This document shows positions 24,881-37,040 of a DNA stretch of 64,000 bases, piece after piece. Origin of the DNA: Eumeta japonica (Eukaryota > Arthropoda > Insecta > Lepidoptera > Psychidae); assembly GCA_005406025.1 (NCBI GenBank), contig BGZK01000075.1:496001-560000 (forward strand), read 5' to 3'. The notes beneath the pieces are model-generated. The model was not told the origin of the DNA. It was given only the letters and a program-made list of their open reading frames with translations, and searched no databases. Each line of letters starts with the position of its first letter. Position 1 is the stretch's first letter. The translations under genes were made by a program, and so were the position numbers.

Positions 24881-26599
24881 CATTCAATAATATTTTATTT
24901 TTTTTTGTTTCGATTTCGCTTAGCTAGAAAATTTGTTTATTTCATGATGCAGAACTAGTAATTGTTTTTTAAAAATAGGAAATGTAAACGGTAATAGTTG
25001 CATAACATTATACGTTTATGTTGGACTATTTTTAGCGGAATTTGTCACTTGTAACATATATACAACCCACTCAGTGTGCCAATGACCGCAGCACGCATGC
25101 GATCTGTATTAAGATGTGGGTATTAGGATGTGGTGTCTAGATCCGTTCATTGCTAGCTCCCTAAATTGCTTACTCCTTGATTTTGGTGAATTTTTTGCGA
25201 CATACAAATCCGATTACAATATTTTCCTTTACCGGAAAACGAGCGATAATTTATATTTTTAATAAGCACATAAGTTAGAAAAACTCACAATTCCGTATTA
25301 CTCTATTGTTGCTTTTTAAATTCAATATTTTCGTATGCAATATCTCACTTTATTGCTTTCTTTGTTTTTCCAATTCACATAATAAATTTATTACGCTTAT
25401 ATATATTATTACAATACATTTAATCTAAATTTTCGATAGCCCCTATACCATAAATAACGGTTGACAGGAATCTTCACAACATACAACCGAACTGGAGCTT
25501 ACGATCGACACTTTTGAGAGAGAAATAAAAAAAAACACACACGTTCGTTTGTCAGGTGACTCAGCTCGTAGCGTGACTGCTCAAAATGCAAATTTTCAAA
25601 AAAATACTCCAACAATACACATCAAGATAGTCGGATGTGCGTCGACAGAACACGGGGCGAACGTTCGGCGAGCAATTGAATTCGGCCGATCGCTAATCGA
25701 TGTCTCGACCGCGACGGGCGCCGTCGGGGGCCTACAGCGGGGTGCCGGGCTCACCACACAATCCATCGTTAACTTATTTCTTTCCTCTCGTGGCATCTAA
25801 TCGGACATTCTAAACCTTATCTTATGTACACATAAATATCAGATTCGATCGGAAGCATTGAGAGTGTACAGCATTTTAAGAATCATTATCTACAGTGCTC
25901 CGGTAGTGATATTTTATACGAACTACTAGAATTAAAATCATATTGCTAGTGTCTATAAGTTTGATATTCACTCTTTAAATCGGGATGACTCGAGTCGTTC
26001 CGATATTGAATTACAGATTTAACCTCATTACCTATCTTAATACAGAATTTGCCCTTTCGCGCCGACCAATCATAAATGAGCATGTAAAGTCTGTAAATTA
26101 TGCTGGATTGAGATTAAATTGATGCGTTCTCAAATGATGAGTTTATAATATAATTTTCATAATTACTTTAACTTCCGTGAAAGATACTCGATTTGAATAT
26201 ATCACATATTATATTATTTTCTACATTTCAATGCTGACTTCTTTACTATTACATCATGTACGTCAACATTACATAAAATCGAGAATCTTCGAACAAAATC
26301 GCAATAATTCTCATAAAAAAAAATAAAGCAATTCAAAATATGAAAGCACTTTACTAAATATGAAAGCATTTTACTATGTAAATGACTAAAAAGCTCTTTG
26401 TCTTATTACGACACGCCAAATAATAAAATAATATGTATGTATGTTCACATAATCAAACTTTCGGCTCTTATGCATTTTAACTTGATAATATATTATAATC
26501 TTTCATAACCATCAGCATCATTGAAATGAGAGATTTCAGCGAATATTATTAATTATATACAACTCAATACATTCCAACAGTTCATTCAAATTCATAGAA
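24881..26599. other. non-coding stretch
   Basis: Mostly AT-rich, apart from the GC-rich island at 25549-25800 described separately. No gene or RNA recognised. Confidence 0.45.
25549..25800. promoter_or_regulatory. GC-rich island with an ARE-like motif
   Basis: CpG-rich words (AACACGGGGCGAACGTTCGG, CGACCGCGACGGGCGCCGTC) form an island in AT-rich DNA. Both strands have 65-83 codon open frames, an effect of CpG richness rather than of coding, since no domain is visible. At 25555-25565 GGTGACTCAGC matches the antioxidant-response/Maf-type consensus RTGACNNNGC. Regulatory role is inferred. Confidence 0.3.
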
Positions 26600-28043
26600 G
26601 ATTTTTTGTTAATTTTCTTTTGCAAACTTAGGCCGAGTCAGATTGTTGGTAGAGACTACATATTTTCTTTGGCACGATCTTTGAAGATCTATTTTACTTT
26701 ACTGGCATTTATCAATCGCTTTATGCAGGCTTATCGGTTTCGTATGTTTATATATATATATATAATACTATCAATTTGGTCTTTAAGTATTTTTTAGGGC
26801 GACCTTTGCCGACTCTTTCCTACCTTTCCATCATACACATAGGCTTTATAAACTTATTTTATTAGTCTACTTTCCAGAGAACCGAGTCATCTTAACATAT
26901 CTTTTTCTGCTATAGTCATTACATTTTCTTTCAAATTGCTCTATTTTCTGACATCACCATTTTTATATCTATCTTTCAAAGACACTTCGCACATATCACA
27001 TAAGATTCATGTTTCCACTTCACCGATTCCACTTTCATACTTCTTTCGCCATACCCAACTTTAATTACCGTACATAACTTTAGATCCCGGAACTCCATTA
27101 TGGACAGCCAAACGCACGTACCGTGAAACATTTTTACTATTCACAATAGCAAGTACGTCTCTAATCACTTTATTTTAAATTTCTATTGTCTTTTCATTTT
27201 CTCTATCATTTTTTAGCGTCACTTATAAACGTACCCAATAGAAATGCTTTTCCATTGCTCGAATTTCTCACCTTCTACACACATATAGAATTCGGTTATG
27301 TTTTCGCACCTTTCAAAGACCATAGCGTTCGTTTTGCAGACATTTAATTTCATCTTTAACATTCATTCCAGTCACCATTGCTTGCAACTCGCCCGCCGAT
27401 AGTGCATGGATTACATGAACGTCGACGAACAGGAGGCATTTTACTGGTAGCTCACAAGTTCATAGTGCACCGTTATACTTTTTCAAATCATACAGATAGC
27501 TATCCATGAATAGGTTGAAAAAACCATGCTGAAACTACGTATCTCTATCTGACACCTCGATGGATGTCAAACTAATCAGTGTATGTCTTTTTATTTTGAT
27601 GCACCTTTTTGTATAAAGATTACAGTGCCTTTATCTATCCGCTATTTACACCCCTTTTTCACAGGTTCTCCATATATTCATTCCTTTCCATTCTATCTAT
27701 TACCCTAGACTCTATGTTTTTAGGACAAATTCTGTACACTCTATCTCTTCTCAAAATTATACTTCCACATCCCAGATTTTATTTTCAGTTTGTTTCACAA
27801 TCCCTTTATTAATAACTTTCGGACAAAATTTGCGAATAATGCTGAAGAAGCTTATTCAAAGGTAATTTTCGCAAACATCCCGTGAGCGTTCTTTCCTTTA
27901 TAGAGAGTTACAATGGTGGATTTGCACCAGTCATTACATAGATACTTCTTCCACTTCTTAGCGTTCTTAAAAAACCTCATCGTATCCGGCAATCTTCCCA
28001 GTTTAATACGTTTTAATGCTGAATAATCGTTATTATTGTACAT
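26600..28043 (-). pseudogene. non-LTR retrotransposon reverse transcriptase, degenerate
   Basis: Minus-strand frames in order: a block near 27860-28040 with KKWKKYLCNDWCKSTIVTLYKGK, matching the region before the RT fingers; then CELPVKCLLFVDVHVIHALSAGELQAMV (about 27400-27470), where the catalytic Y-A-D-D box has become F-V-D-V; then pieces resembling the post-RT region (WLSIMEFRDLKLC, ERSMKVESVKWKHES, about 27000-27110) and KVYKAYVYDGKVGKSR near 26800-26870. This order is that of the endonuclease/reverse transcriptase LINE often annotated in moths as 'craniofacial development protein 2-like'. Frameshifts and stops throughout; the 5-prime endonuclease half is absent. Confidence 0.72.
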
Positions 28044-28864
28044 TAGCTATAACATTTTGTAGTTTTTTATATAAAAAGGGTTTTCACTACAAAAATCATT
28101 TGATTTTTACAACCCCTCCACCCTCTTGTCAGCGAGAGTAATCAAAGCGTTACCTCCTCCCATCCTATGCTCAATTAAGAATTTTTGACTATAAAATAAC
28201 CGCATTTAATATTCTATATTCAAGCAAATTATAACACATTTATTTATATATTATGTTATTGACATATTATCCATGTTTATTCATTTTATTCTATTTAAGG
28301 AGTTTGTAAATTGCAAGTAATCGTCCTCAATCAATAGAAAAGAAATATTAATTTAGAACACGTCACATCCGATATTAGACCGACAAGTTCAGACAAGTGA
28401 ATGGCGCGCGCTGTGCTTCTCCTACTTTGGTCCTCCTTTAGTAAAATATAATTAATACCTCATTCAAAGCGAGTCAACAGTGATCAGGCATTTCGAATAA
28501 TCACTAATCAGCCTTTGCTCTTTCGAGCATGGACACGTAGGAATGCCATATACATTGGAATCAGAATCTAGTAATTATTGCAAAAAAAAAAAATACGAAA
28601 AATTAAATAAATATTACTGACGCAATTGCCTTTTGTATTCCTCCCATGCCAACGACAACAGGAAAAGTAAAGACCCCGATCCCAGTTTGGTGCTTTCATA
28701 ATAGTTGAACGGCTCCTCGTGTCTTGTACATTTCATAAAATACATCATCATTGCTAACTGCTACTGGCATTATTTATGAAAAATCTACTCATTATTCCAG
28801 AGCTTTCTATAAAATCCTCAATAAAAAAGCTCAATGAACATACTCTTGAAATACTAGACGTAGT

Positions 28865-29045
28865 GTTCTGGTGGGTTATTTATGGCACGTGGTCCCGTAG
28901 CTCCATTAGGGCCGCGGCCATTTGTAAAGTGTGGAAGGGCGAGCGCCCCCCGGGCCGAGCGCCCGCCGGACTAAATCAAATAATGACTAATCGATTCCCT
29001 CTTACATTGCACAGTAGGTACACGTCAAACGCTATCCCGCTCAAT
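28865..29045. promoter_or_regulatory. GC-rich island with homeobox-like motif
   Basis: GGGTTATTTATGGC (28873-28886, a TTTATGG posterior-Hox-type word) precedes a CpG-rich core (GGGCCGCGGCC, GCGCCCCCCGGGCCGAGCG) and TAATGACTAATCGAT. The plus-strand open frame across it (28776-29051) has no domain. Candidate conserved noncoding element. Confidence 0.35.
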
Positions 29046-29387
29046 TTTTAAAGCCTTTTTGTCGGCGGCACGAAGACTCTGTGGTAGGACAGATGATGGA
29101 TGTGATCTTAGTTCGATTTTTGTTTGAATGAGTGGAGGTTGAATTTTTTAAGGGATTGCGGCGAAGCTAAAAAAAAAGATAATTATTTTAGCAGAGTACA
29201 TATGTGTGTATGTGTACTCAAATATTGTATCATATCACCTAAATTATTGGACTAAAATCAGGAGAACATTGGATTTACTTTGATCTGCAATGTCAAAAGC
29301 TTATTATTTTTTGATAAGGTTATTTTTGTTACTTTTTCGAATTTTTAAATGTAAAATATAATTTGACATACATGGCACAATAACTAT

Positions 29388-29440
29388 CCTACATATTTTT
29401 ATATGTAGTACTTATAGTACTACATATAAAAATATGTGGG
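29388..29440. repeat. near-perfect palindrome, 25-bp arms, 3-nt spacer
   Basis: Arm 29388-29412 and its complement 29416-29440 match at 24 of 25 positions, separated by TAT. AT-rich with a central AGTACT-type core. Such a short spacer favours a DNA cruciform over a processed RNA hairpin. Confidence 0.9.
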
Positions 29441-29576
29441 AAATATTTATGCCCTCATTTTACCCTATTTCACTTCTTAATAAACGATATATAAATACAC
29501 CCTCTTATTAAATCTACGTTGTAAGTTCTTGTTCTATGTTCTGCCTGACCACAATAACCTGGGCCATGGGCTAATG

Positions 29577-29772
29577 GGTCATCCATAAATTACGTCATAC
29601 GAATTTAATGATTTTTGGAGCCCCCCAATTTTTGTTCTTGCCGGAATATTAATATTTTAGATTTACACATGTGACGTCACGTACGTAGCTTACGACTGGT
29701 CAGCCTTACTTTTGTAACACTTTGTTGACCCCTCCGACCGCCTTAAAGTGTGGCGTAATATATTGAAGGCCA
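29577..29772. mobile_element. short inverted-repeat (MITE-like) element
   Basis: GGGTCATCCATAAATTACGTCA at the left and the complement of GTGGCGTAATATATTGAAGG at the right form imperfect terminal inverted repeats. The interior carries TGGAGCCCCCC and TGACGTCACGTACG, and CTTTGTTGACCCCTCC. I recall this ACGTCA/GACCCCTCC arrangement as a widespread insect repeat. No coding capacity; the target duplication was not resolved. Confidence 0.5.
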
Positions 29773-31835
29773 TTAAAAATAAGAGTTATACGTTTTAGCA
29801 ATTTATATAATTATTAACGATATTCTGTCTAGTTATAAGGGAGTTCAAGTGTCGCTGGTATAGAAATAGAATATGCCTATTCCTAAGCATTGAATGCGAA
29901 TTTTTAACTGTTGTTATCCAGTTTGTGTTTACTATCACTTGCACGAAAATTTATGCACTGCTCTATGACATAGATTGATGTAACTTACTCGTGTCCGTAT
30001 AGAAATTGACGTAAATTCTGGTGATATTTGTATGTAGTAAAGGACACTTATTTACGTAATAGGATAGCGTTTTAAAAAATGTAAGTCAGTTTTTGAACCT
30101 TTATAAGCAAAGAATAGTAATGAATTAAAATTATCATTACATTTTAACTTATAGGGCATCAATCCGAGAATATATAAATCTACGTAACTTAATAAAAAAT
30201 GCCTAAGTGAGAATAGCTTACGTATTTTTTTTTAAATCAAGTAAAAACTGTATGTTCTATTTGTGTACATTGGAAATACTTAAGAAATCGTTGTGTATAA
30301 CCTCTTATAATAATACTTAAGCCTACTCAATAATTTTAGAAATACCTGTCAATTTTTCAGTAAATAAAATATATTTGTTTACACGTAAAGTATATTCTAA
30401 ATTGTAAAATTGTTTACATAAATTTTGCATGCATTTAGTTTTAGATGAATCCTGCATACGAACTGAAATCGACACAGAAAGATCCACATGATCAGTTTTA
30501 TTGAGAAATTAAATGAAAGTTTAAAAAAATCAATAACTAGTTAAGTTTCAATACATTTTCGAAGGACTGACGTAAATGTTGCTGGTGGTATCTAACTATA
30601 ATAACGCATCCAAGTGCCAATTTAGTTAACAAATATCAATAGGGTTTCATGAATAATCCTAACATGAAACCCCGGTGTATGGAGAGCTTTCTTTTTGGAA
30701 CTAGCAACCGATCGAAATAAGGTTTGGCCATATTTTCAAATTAAATTCGATTCAGTGGAACGTTTACACGTGTTATAAATAAAAGAGAGATAGAAAAAAC
30801 AAACCAATTTCTCAAACTTCTTTATTGTGTATTCCATTGTTTTCCGAACATCCGCCAATCACACATCAAAAAAAAAATCGCTGTGTCACCTTCACCATTT
30901 GTACGTATGTATATACATATAATTAAAAATAATATCACTAGTTTTCCACTCTCACGGTCCGTCAAGTGAAAATAAAATAAAATGCTAATATGCACTGAAT
31001 TTAGATTTCAGACCTAATCTTCATATTTCTTAATATTTCTGATATCTACAACCGTAGTCAGCTTTACACATTTCTGGATAGAGTTGTAATACAAGTTTTT
31101 TACAAGTGAAGTAAACAACGCCCTTTAAAGATATTTCCCGAAACAAAGAATCAACATCCGCTAGACATCACCATAAAACAGTTTTTTAACATCTGAAACG
31201 AATTCATACCATTCTAAAATGACCGACCATTCCTCTACCAATTTTCATTCCAATTTTTTTAGAAATATTTCCAGCATTCCTTCGATGAAGTTGTAAATTA
31301 TTGAAATTTCGTGGTTATATTTTAAAAATATAAACTATATCAGTGACAGTTTAAAATACATAGACAACATAGTGGCATAGTACAACCCCTTTCATAATAT
31401 TACATTTCTAATCTCCTTTTGAGAAATGAAGAGCGCGTAGGATGTTATAGTCAAGACTTTGAGTTACAGATTTGCATTAGTTAAACTAAAGAGTCATCAC
31501 ACTAGAGAAATGCAAATTAAAATCATAGACTAACTCAGTTTAAAGGTTAAATAATAAATAAGAAAGAGTTCATTAAATCCATATTGAGCTATCAGACATT
31601 GTACTGCCATAAATAAAGCTTAGTTTTGAGATACTAGAGTATTTTTCGGTAACATTATTTAATATTCTGAAACGAATCACCATTTACCGGTTAACAGTGT
31701 GTAATCCTTTGTCTTTCACTAGAAAATAGCTTGGTCAACTTCATCTTCAAGATCGTCATGGTCAATACTTTATATAAAAATTGCAGGCTATTCAACGTTT
31801 ACTCTACTTTTTGTCAATCCACTGTGTTTTTTATA
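29773..31835. other. AT-rich stretch, no gene seen
   Basis: Two kilobases without a supported open frame above 60 codons, terminal repeat or tandem array. Confidence 0.6.
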
Positions 31836-32112
31836 GCGTTTTCGTAGGACTAATGAGCGGGTCACGGCCGCCCATGGACGCAGGCAACGCCAGAGGAGTC
31901 ACCAGTGCATTGCCGGCTTCTTGGATAGGAATAGAATATCTGATGGAGGGGTGGGATCACGCTGATAGAGGGGGAGATTAGGGGTGGACCACCGTAACTC
32001 TCACTCACTTGAAAAAATGCTACAGCAGAAGCTGCTACTTCACGTCCGTATTCTGTAAGAGTGTGGTATTTTCGTGATGCAGCCAATTTGCCACAATATG
32101 GTTTTAGCACAG
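31836..32112 (-). repeat. retroelement/SINE 3-prime region, family B, copy 2
   Basis: Reading the minus strand: CAAATTGGCTGCATCACG, AATACCACACTCTTACAG, ACGGACGTGAAG, GTGAGTGAGAGTTAC, CAAGAAGCCGGCAATGCACTG and GTCCATGGGCGGCCGTGACC, the same block order as 11101-11412. This copy keeps the better CCGGCAAxGCAC and CATGGGCGGC words. Confidence 0.7.
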
Positions 32113-33119
32113 AATCGCTCTATGACAAAAGTGTTAATAAAAATCTTACAGAGTTTTTTCTGACTGTATCTATATCTATTTATCTAATCTATATTTGCTG
32201 ACGTGACGAAATTTCATTGCAAAGTTAATACTACAATTCAAGTAACAGGTATCCAAATACGTAGATAAAATTATTAAGAAATGAGATTTGCTCATCATTT
32301 TCATCTTCTAATCCGGAATCTGTATATTTTCAAATCATGAACAGAGATGCAAGTATTTACCAAGACAATGAATTAAATAATGAAACATTTCATACTCGTC
32401 TCAGTGGGCAGTGAAGATAGTCCATACTTTTTGTTCGGCTTGCATAAAATTCCTATCGAGATTCGTTATAGACAATCGTGATTGATTCTTTTTATTAGCG
32501 CCGCGTGGCTTGATTGATGTCTATTAGTTCAGTAGTCGGAGTTTTAAGGGTCATTAGACGGGTACGTGGCTCTATGAAGAGTGATGGTCTTACTTCAGGT
32601 GCTCAACTTAATTTGAATCGTGAGCTCGTGTTGTGAGATGCAGCAACCTATTACAATTGAATTGGTGAAAAACCTGTGTAAAAGAAATCTTTTTTTTTGT
32701 GACGTTGATCCTGAATTTCAGGATTGTCGTGAGTCTTTATTCGCCGTCATTAGTTTTCACGGCTATCATAAATGAGCCAAGATTTTTGGAGTTTACCAAG
32801 TTGGAGGTTGTGCAAGAATTTAAGATATGTGGAAAATTATTCTGATCTATAAGGGCCACAAATACGAATGCTCGTAATTATACAAATACACAATTTTAAA
32901 AGTTCATAGGTATTGACTGTTATGAAGAAGATACAATAAATATGTAAATAAGAACTATGTATTATAATTATGTACAGGAATATGTTTTATAACAAAGTGT
33001 GTATATATATATATTAAACGTATCCACATGAAAGTGTATTTACATATTCATAATTTTTTAGATGTGTTGTTGTTGTCACAACAATACGACAACGTATCCC
33101 CCCATAGTCTTTTTATGTC
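32113..33119. other. non-coding stretch
   Basis: Mixed composition; a slightly GC-richer zone at 32500-32640 and a short stem (GATCCTGAA/TTCAGGAT near 32706-32724). No gene recognised. Confidence 0.45.
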
Positions 33120-33375
33120 ACTTTGAGCAGCTTGGATCTTAAGCTCACTATGTTATTCCAGTACGGATTGGGGTCTGCTAATGGCCATTGTCACCGATGC
33201 GATAAAAATGTACGGGACTGACTGCTTACTGTACTTTTCAAGGCAAGGGAGAGCTTTTTTTTTTCCAATTTGAGATAAGCTAAAAACCTTTTGGTGAATT
33301 CGTCGTACGTAGTTAGGAGCCGAACCCGGTACCCGGCTCTCGACCATTCGGCCGTGGCCGATCAACATGTGTTAA
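33120..33375 (-). repeat. possible tRNA-derived SINE, different family
   Basis: On the minus strand CGGCCGAATGG (33344-33354, A-box-like) is followed by GGTTCGGCTCC (33316-33326, close to the B-box consensus), then an AT-tailed body with A-rich tract. Box spacing is shorter than in a normal tRNA. No second copy in this window. Confidence 0.4.
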
Positions 33376-34488
33376 CTTCTAAACGCGTTCACCCATTTCA
33401 TTGAATTTTCTAGACAAAATTCAATATAATTGCCATATAAGTAGGTTTCGTCTTGAGAATTTGGTTCAATTAATATGTATAAAGGGAATGGGTTGACGCT
33501 ATGTCACTTTGATGGACCATTTAATATGAATATTATAACCGGAATGGTAACGCCAACGTTTAATGGCAAATAAAATGTTTATTCATTAAGCAATAAACTC
33601 TAAATTGTTATAACTCTATCTTGTGAATGGTAAAAAATGCTGCTCATAAGCGTGGTCCGTGCCCAAACGTGTATCCATAAGCACGCGCAAGATAGGCATG
33701 TGGGATTATTATGAATTTCCAAATTATAGCGATAGATCAAAAGCATTAATTTGAATAAAAAAACACGATGTTTAAATACCCGTAATATTAAATTTTGATT
33801 TAACATAAATATATGTTATGTGTGCCAACGTACATTACAAATATATGGCTCTCTATTTTTCCTTAGAAGTTTTTCATCTTAGTTGCATTACAACAAAATG
33901 ATTATGTCGAAGAAAAAAAAAAGTGTTTTTTATTTAAGTTTATTGTTTTCAAGATCACTTATGCCTATAAGTTTTTCTTTCTTTTCATGAATATATATTT
34001 TTTTTTTTTCCAAAAATGATTAATCATTATGAAACGATGATCATGATGGGCTAAACGAAATTTCGTAAACTTGTAACAGAAGCTTCTAGATTGACGGAAA
34101 ATTGACTAAAAAGAAGTAGGAAAAAAGAAAAATATTTATGAAGGAAATACATAATTGTATACTTTTACTTCTTTTATTTATAGATATATTGTGCACATTT
34201 TACAAAAATGATAATACAAGTACTCAAATTTGTGACTTATATTTATTATTAAATATGTTTTAAATTAATAGAACAAAAAAGTGTGTGTGTGTCAGTTCCG
34301 ACGTACGACTAGAATTTACTCTTTAAGTACAACTCTGTCTTTGAATATGCAATAGGCAGAAAGAGTAAATAACGCATGTCTTATAGTACTAAAATCATCT
34401 ATGTATTTTATTCACATTTTCCATATTGATTCAGTAAAATACAAATCATATTATGTATATAAATATTTATTACTTTTAGTACATGAGT
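33376..34488. other. AT-rich stretch, no gene seen
   Basis: No domain, repeat array or terminal repeats recognised up to the left end of the pogo-like element. Confidence 0.55.
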
Positions 34489-35670
34489 AGGGTAGACTGG
34501 GTACGGCTGAAACAAAGGACGGTTGAAGAAAAACAAATATCTCGCGAATAGTTACGAGGAGAGAGAGGGGTGCGAGGGGAGAACGAAGCGGACGACAGAT
34601 ACGACCATGTACCTCAATGTTGCGACGTTCTCCGCGCAGTATTATTGGATACAGGAGACCGTATTGAATTTTCGTATCCAAAAGTAAGTATTTTTCTTCT
34701 GAGATTTATGATATTGTAGTATGTTCTATTTAAGTCGAAGCATTGAGTATGTGTTTGTCATTTTTTTGAAGGTTGTAGAATAAGGAATAATAATAAGTTT
34801 TAATGTGTTATTACTACGACCATTTTTATAAACTGTCTTTTACTAAACGCGGGGTTAGGGACGGTTGAAACAGTTATTGTGGGTACGGTTGAAACAGCAA
34901 ATGTAGTATTTTTCTTGTTTTGTAGATGCCAAGAGTTCATAAGAATGACTTGCAGAGGACAAAGCGACTTGTCGGGGTATAAGATACATATGAGAAGGTT
35001 AAGGCTGGAGATTCACTACGAAAAGCGGCGGACAAGCATGGGATTAATTACGAAAGCGACATGCTTCGAGTCATTGTATTCAGAGAGCAAAACCAGAGAC
35101 AAGTGAATTCAATCCACCAGTTGTAAACAGTGGGATGACGAGAACTGCACAGAAGTGGTCTTAGTTGTGTTTGTCACAGTTGCGACTCAGATTGATCCCT
35201 AAGCTAAATTTTTATTTGATTGAAGAAATGTTACTCTTTACTTTATTCTTAAAATTGTTTACGCTTAGCTTGCTTTGTTTTAAATAATACTGTTGATCTT
35301 CATTATTTTTGTTAATTGTGTTAATTGTTTATTACTCTTCAAATACTGATTAATGTTGTCATACGGTGCCATAATTATATTTATAATTAAAATTATAAAC
35401 ATAATTAGCAAATGAAACATGTTAAAATATTATATTTTTTTTTATTTGCATGCGTTTCTACTGATCTCAATCGCTGTTTCAACCGCTTCTTGCATGGGGA
35501 CGATGGAAACAAATCGGATTTTAGCACCCCAGGAACTAAAATGGTATAGCCCGTTCGCAGCTAAAAACGCGCTCTCGAATTTGACACATCATCATCATCG
35601 CTTGGTTTATAAACAACAATACCACGAACGATAATAGCCAAATCGTTTCAACAGTACCAAGCCTACCCCA
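34489..35670 (+). mobile_element. pogo-like DNA transposon, internally deleted
   Basis: Left end AGGGTAGACTGGGTACGG (from 34489) matches the complement of the right end (GTACCAAGCCTACCCC, ending 35669-35670) at most positions, and both continue into TGAAAC. The word GGTTGAAAC or a close variant recurs inside at 34505, 34521, 34863 and 34886, and inverted at 35474 and 35645, resembling subterminal transposase-binding iterons. The single coding segment resembles a pipsqueak-type helix-turn-helix, the DNA-binding module of pogo/Tigger transposases. At 1.18 kb it lacks a catalytic domain, so it would be non-autonomous. Flanking target duplication is not clear. Confidence 0.6.
34926..35140 (+). 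pseudogene. pogo-type transposase N-terminal helix-turn-helix, broken
   Basis: A pyrimidine-rich tract ending TTTTGTAG precedes ATG at 34926, like a 3-prime splice site. The frame reads MPRVHKNDLQRTKRLVG, then a TAA at 34980-34982, then KVKAGDSLRKAADKHGINY and LRVIVFREQNQRQVNS. The SLRKAA..HGINY pattern is that of the psq/pogo HTH. It ends at a TAA near 35127, and no DDE domain follows. Assignment rests on the motif pattern from memory. Confidence 0.55.
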
Positions 35671-35898
35671 CATTGTTAGCAAGGTTGATTTACTACATTT
35701 TTAACATCAATTTGAATATTATTTACATCAATACTCCCGTTATTATAAATCAGTATGTCAAGAGGTTTGTGGTAACTAAAATACAATACATAAACGTCGG
35801 TAGATACGTGTCTTACATTTTACATAAATTCGTGAAATTTACATAAAGGTCGATTATGTTCTCAAATAGGATACAAGGTTGATATAATAAGATTATAT

Positions 35899-36008
35899 TA
35901 CATTACACTGCTCCACATCGCACCATACCACACTACACCTCTCTACAACCTACTCCCCCCTACCATACTACATCACACGCCATCCCACTACACCACACTA
36001 CACCGCAT
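35899..36008. repeat. degenerate CA/CT-rich low-complexity array
   Basis: Repeated words CACTACAC, CCATACCACAC, CTACAACCTACT and CCCACTACACC form a strand-asymmetric, almost G-free tract of about 110 bp, with a loose 5-bp (ACACY) periodicity. Confidence 0.8.
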
Positions 36009-37040
36009 ATACATACGATTTTAAAGTGAAAGTTTCGCAAGGTACGTTTCGCAGAAGAATGTAACGCTTTTGAGTTAACGCTTGTATTAATTTCGTCCTT
36101 ATAAATTTTCCATATCGGGAGCCTTGTATGGCCCTCAATTTTTAAGAAGTAAACTCCAAAATATACACCAAAAATAATATAAGAAGTGCTATTGATAGAC
36201 AAACAGTGCTACCAAACACGAATATTGTACTTCTAATGTCAACTCAATGCTTAGAATTAGCCGCCGAAGATTAAGTATTTTGCTTTATGTAGCTGCTGCA
36301 AAAATTCTTTAAATAGTATGATGATTCAATTACGTTGAACCTCAGCACACGATTAAATATTTGAGTAATGTTATGCAAAAGTATTTTTTTTTAATATATT
36401 TTGTATTAATATTATATTCAAATGCCGTTACATTTTAAGCAGCATATAAAAATACCGCAATCAATATTGGTTATATGGTTCACACAATGCTTAAAAATAA
36501 CTTAAAATTGTTCGAAATTCCAACATGAAAAAAAAATGCAATGTGAACACTGAGCAGAAGGCTTACAAATAATTTTATTAACTTGAACGGTGATATTTGA
36601 CCAGAGATGATTTTTGAAAACCAATCTTATGTCGTAAACAGTATAATACTATTTAGAGTTACACAAGTATTTGTATAAATTTCATTTAAGGTGCGTATGA
36701 GAAGATGAGAATCAGCATGTTCGAAGCATCTTACAGGAGCGAAGCCGGGGTGACAAATAGTCACGACACTGGGGACGAGTGCCGGGCGAGGACTTGTCGA
36801 CGTTGTGTTTTTATGAATCGATAACTTAATAATAGTGATGAATTAATATCGATAAAAGCAGTTTTAAGTTATAAAATTTATCCATATAAATATAGACAAT
36901 TTTCATTCAGATATGTGATAATCTAGTGAACACCCTTTAAAATTAAAATGAATAAAATGATGGTTTGAAAATGAAAGTTATCATTGTCTAATTTTGTATG
37001 TTATTATTTTATAATTGTGTACTATAATTGTATTTTATAT
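36009..37040. other. non-coding stretch
   Basis: AT-rich; a small GC-richer patch at 36735-36810 (GGAGCGAAGCCGGGGTGACA, GACGAGTGCCGGGCGAGG). No gene recognised. Confidence 0.45.

Larger units (their letters stand above)
28044..29576. other. non-coding stretch
   Basis: AT-rich apart from the island at 28865-29045 and the palindrome at 29388-29440. No gene recognised. Confidence 0.45.

Noticed and set aside
29388..29440. microRNA precursor
   Set aside because: A 3-nt spacer is too short for normal processing and the arms match no microRNA I know.
36740..36800. Helitron end (GCGAAGCCG hairpin and CTRR)
   Set aside because: The GAAGCCGGGG word lacks the terminal hairpin followed by CTAGT-type sequence.
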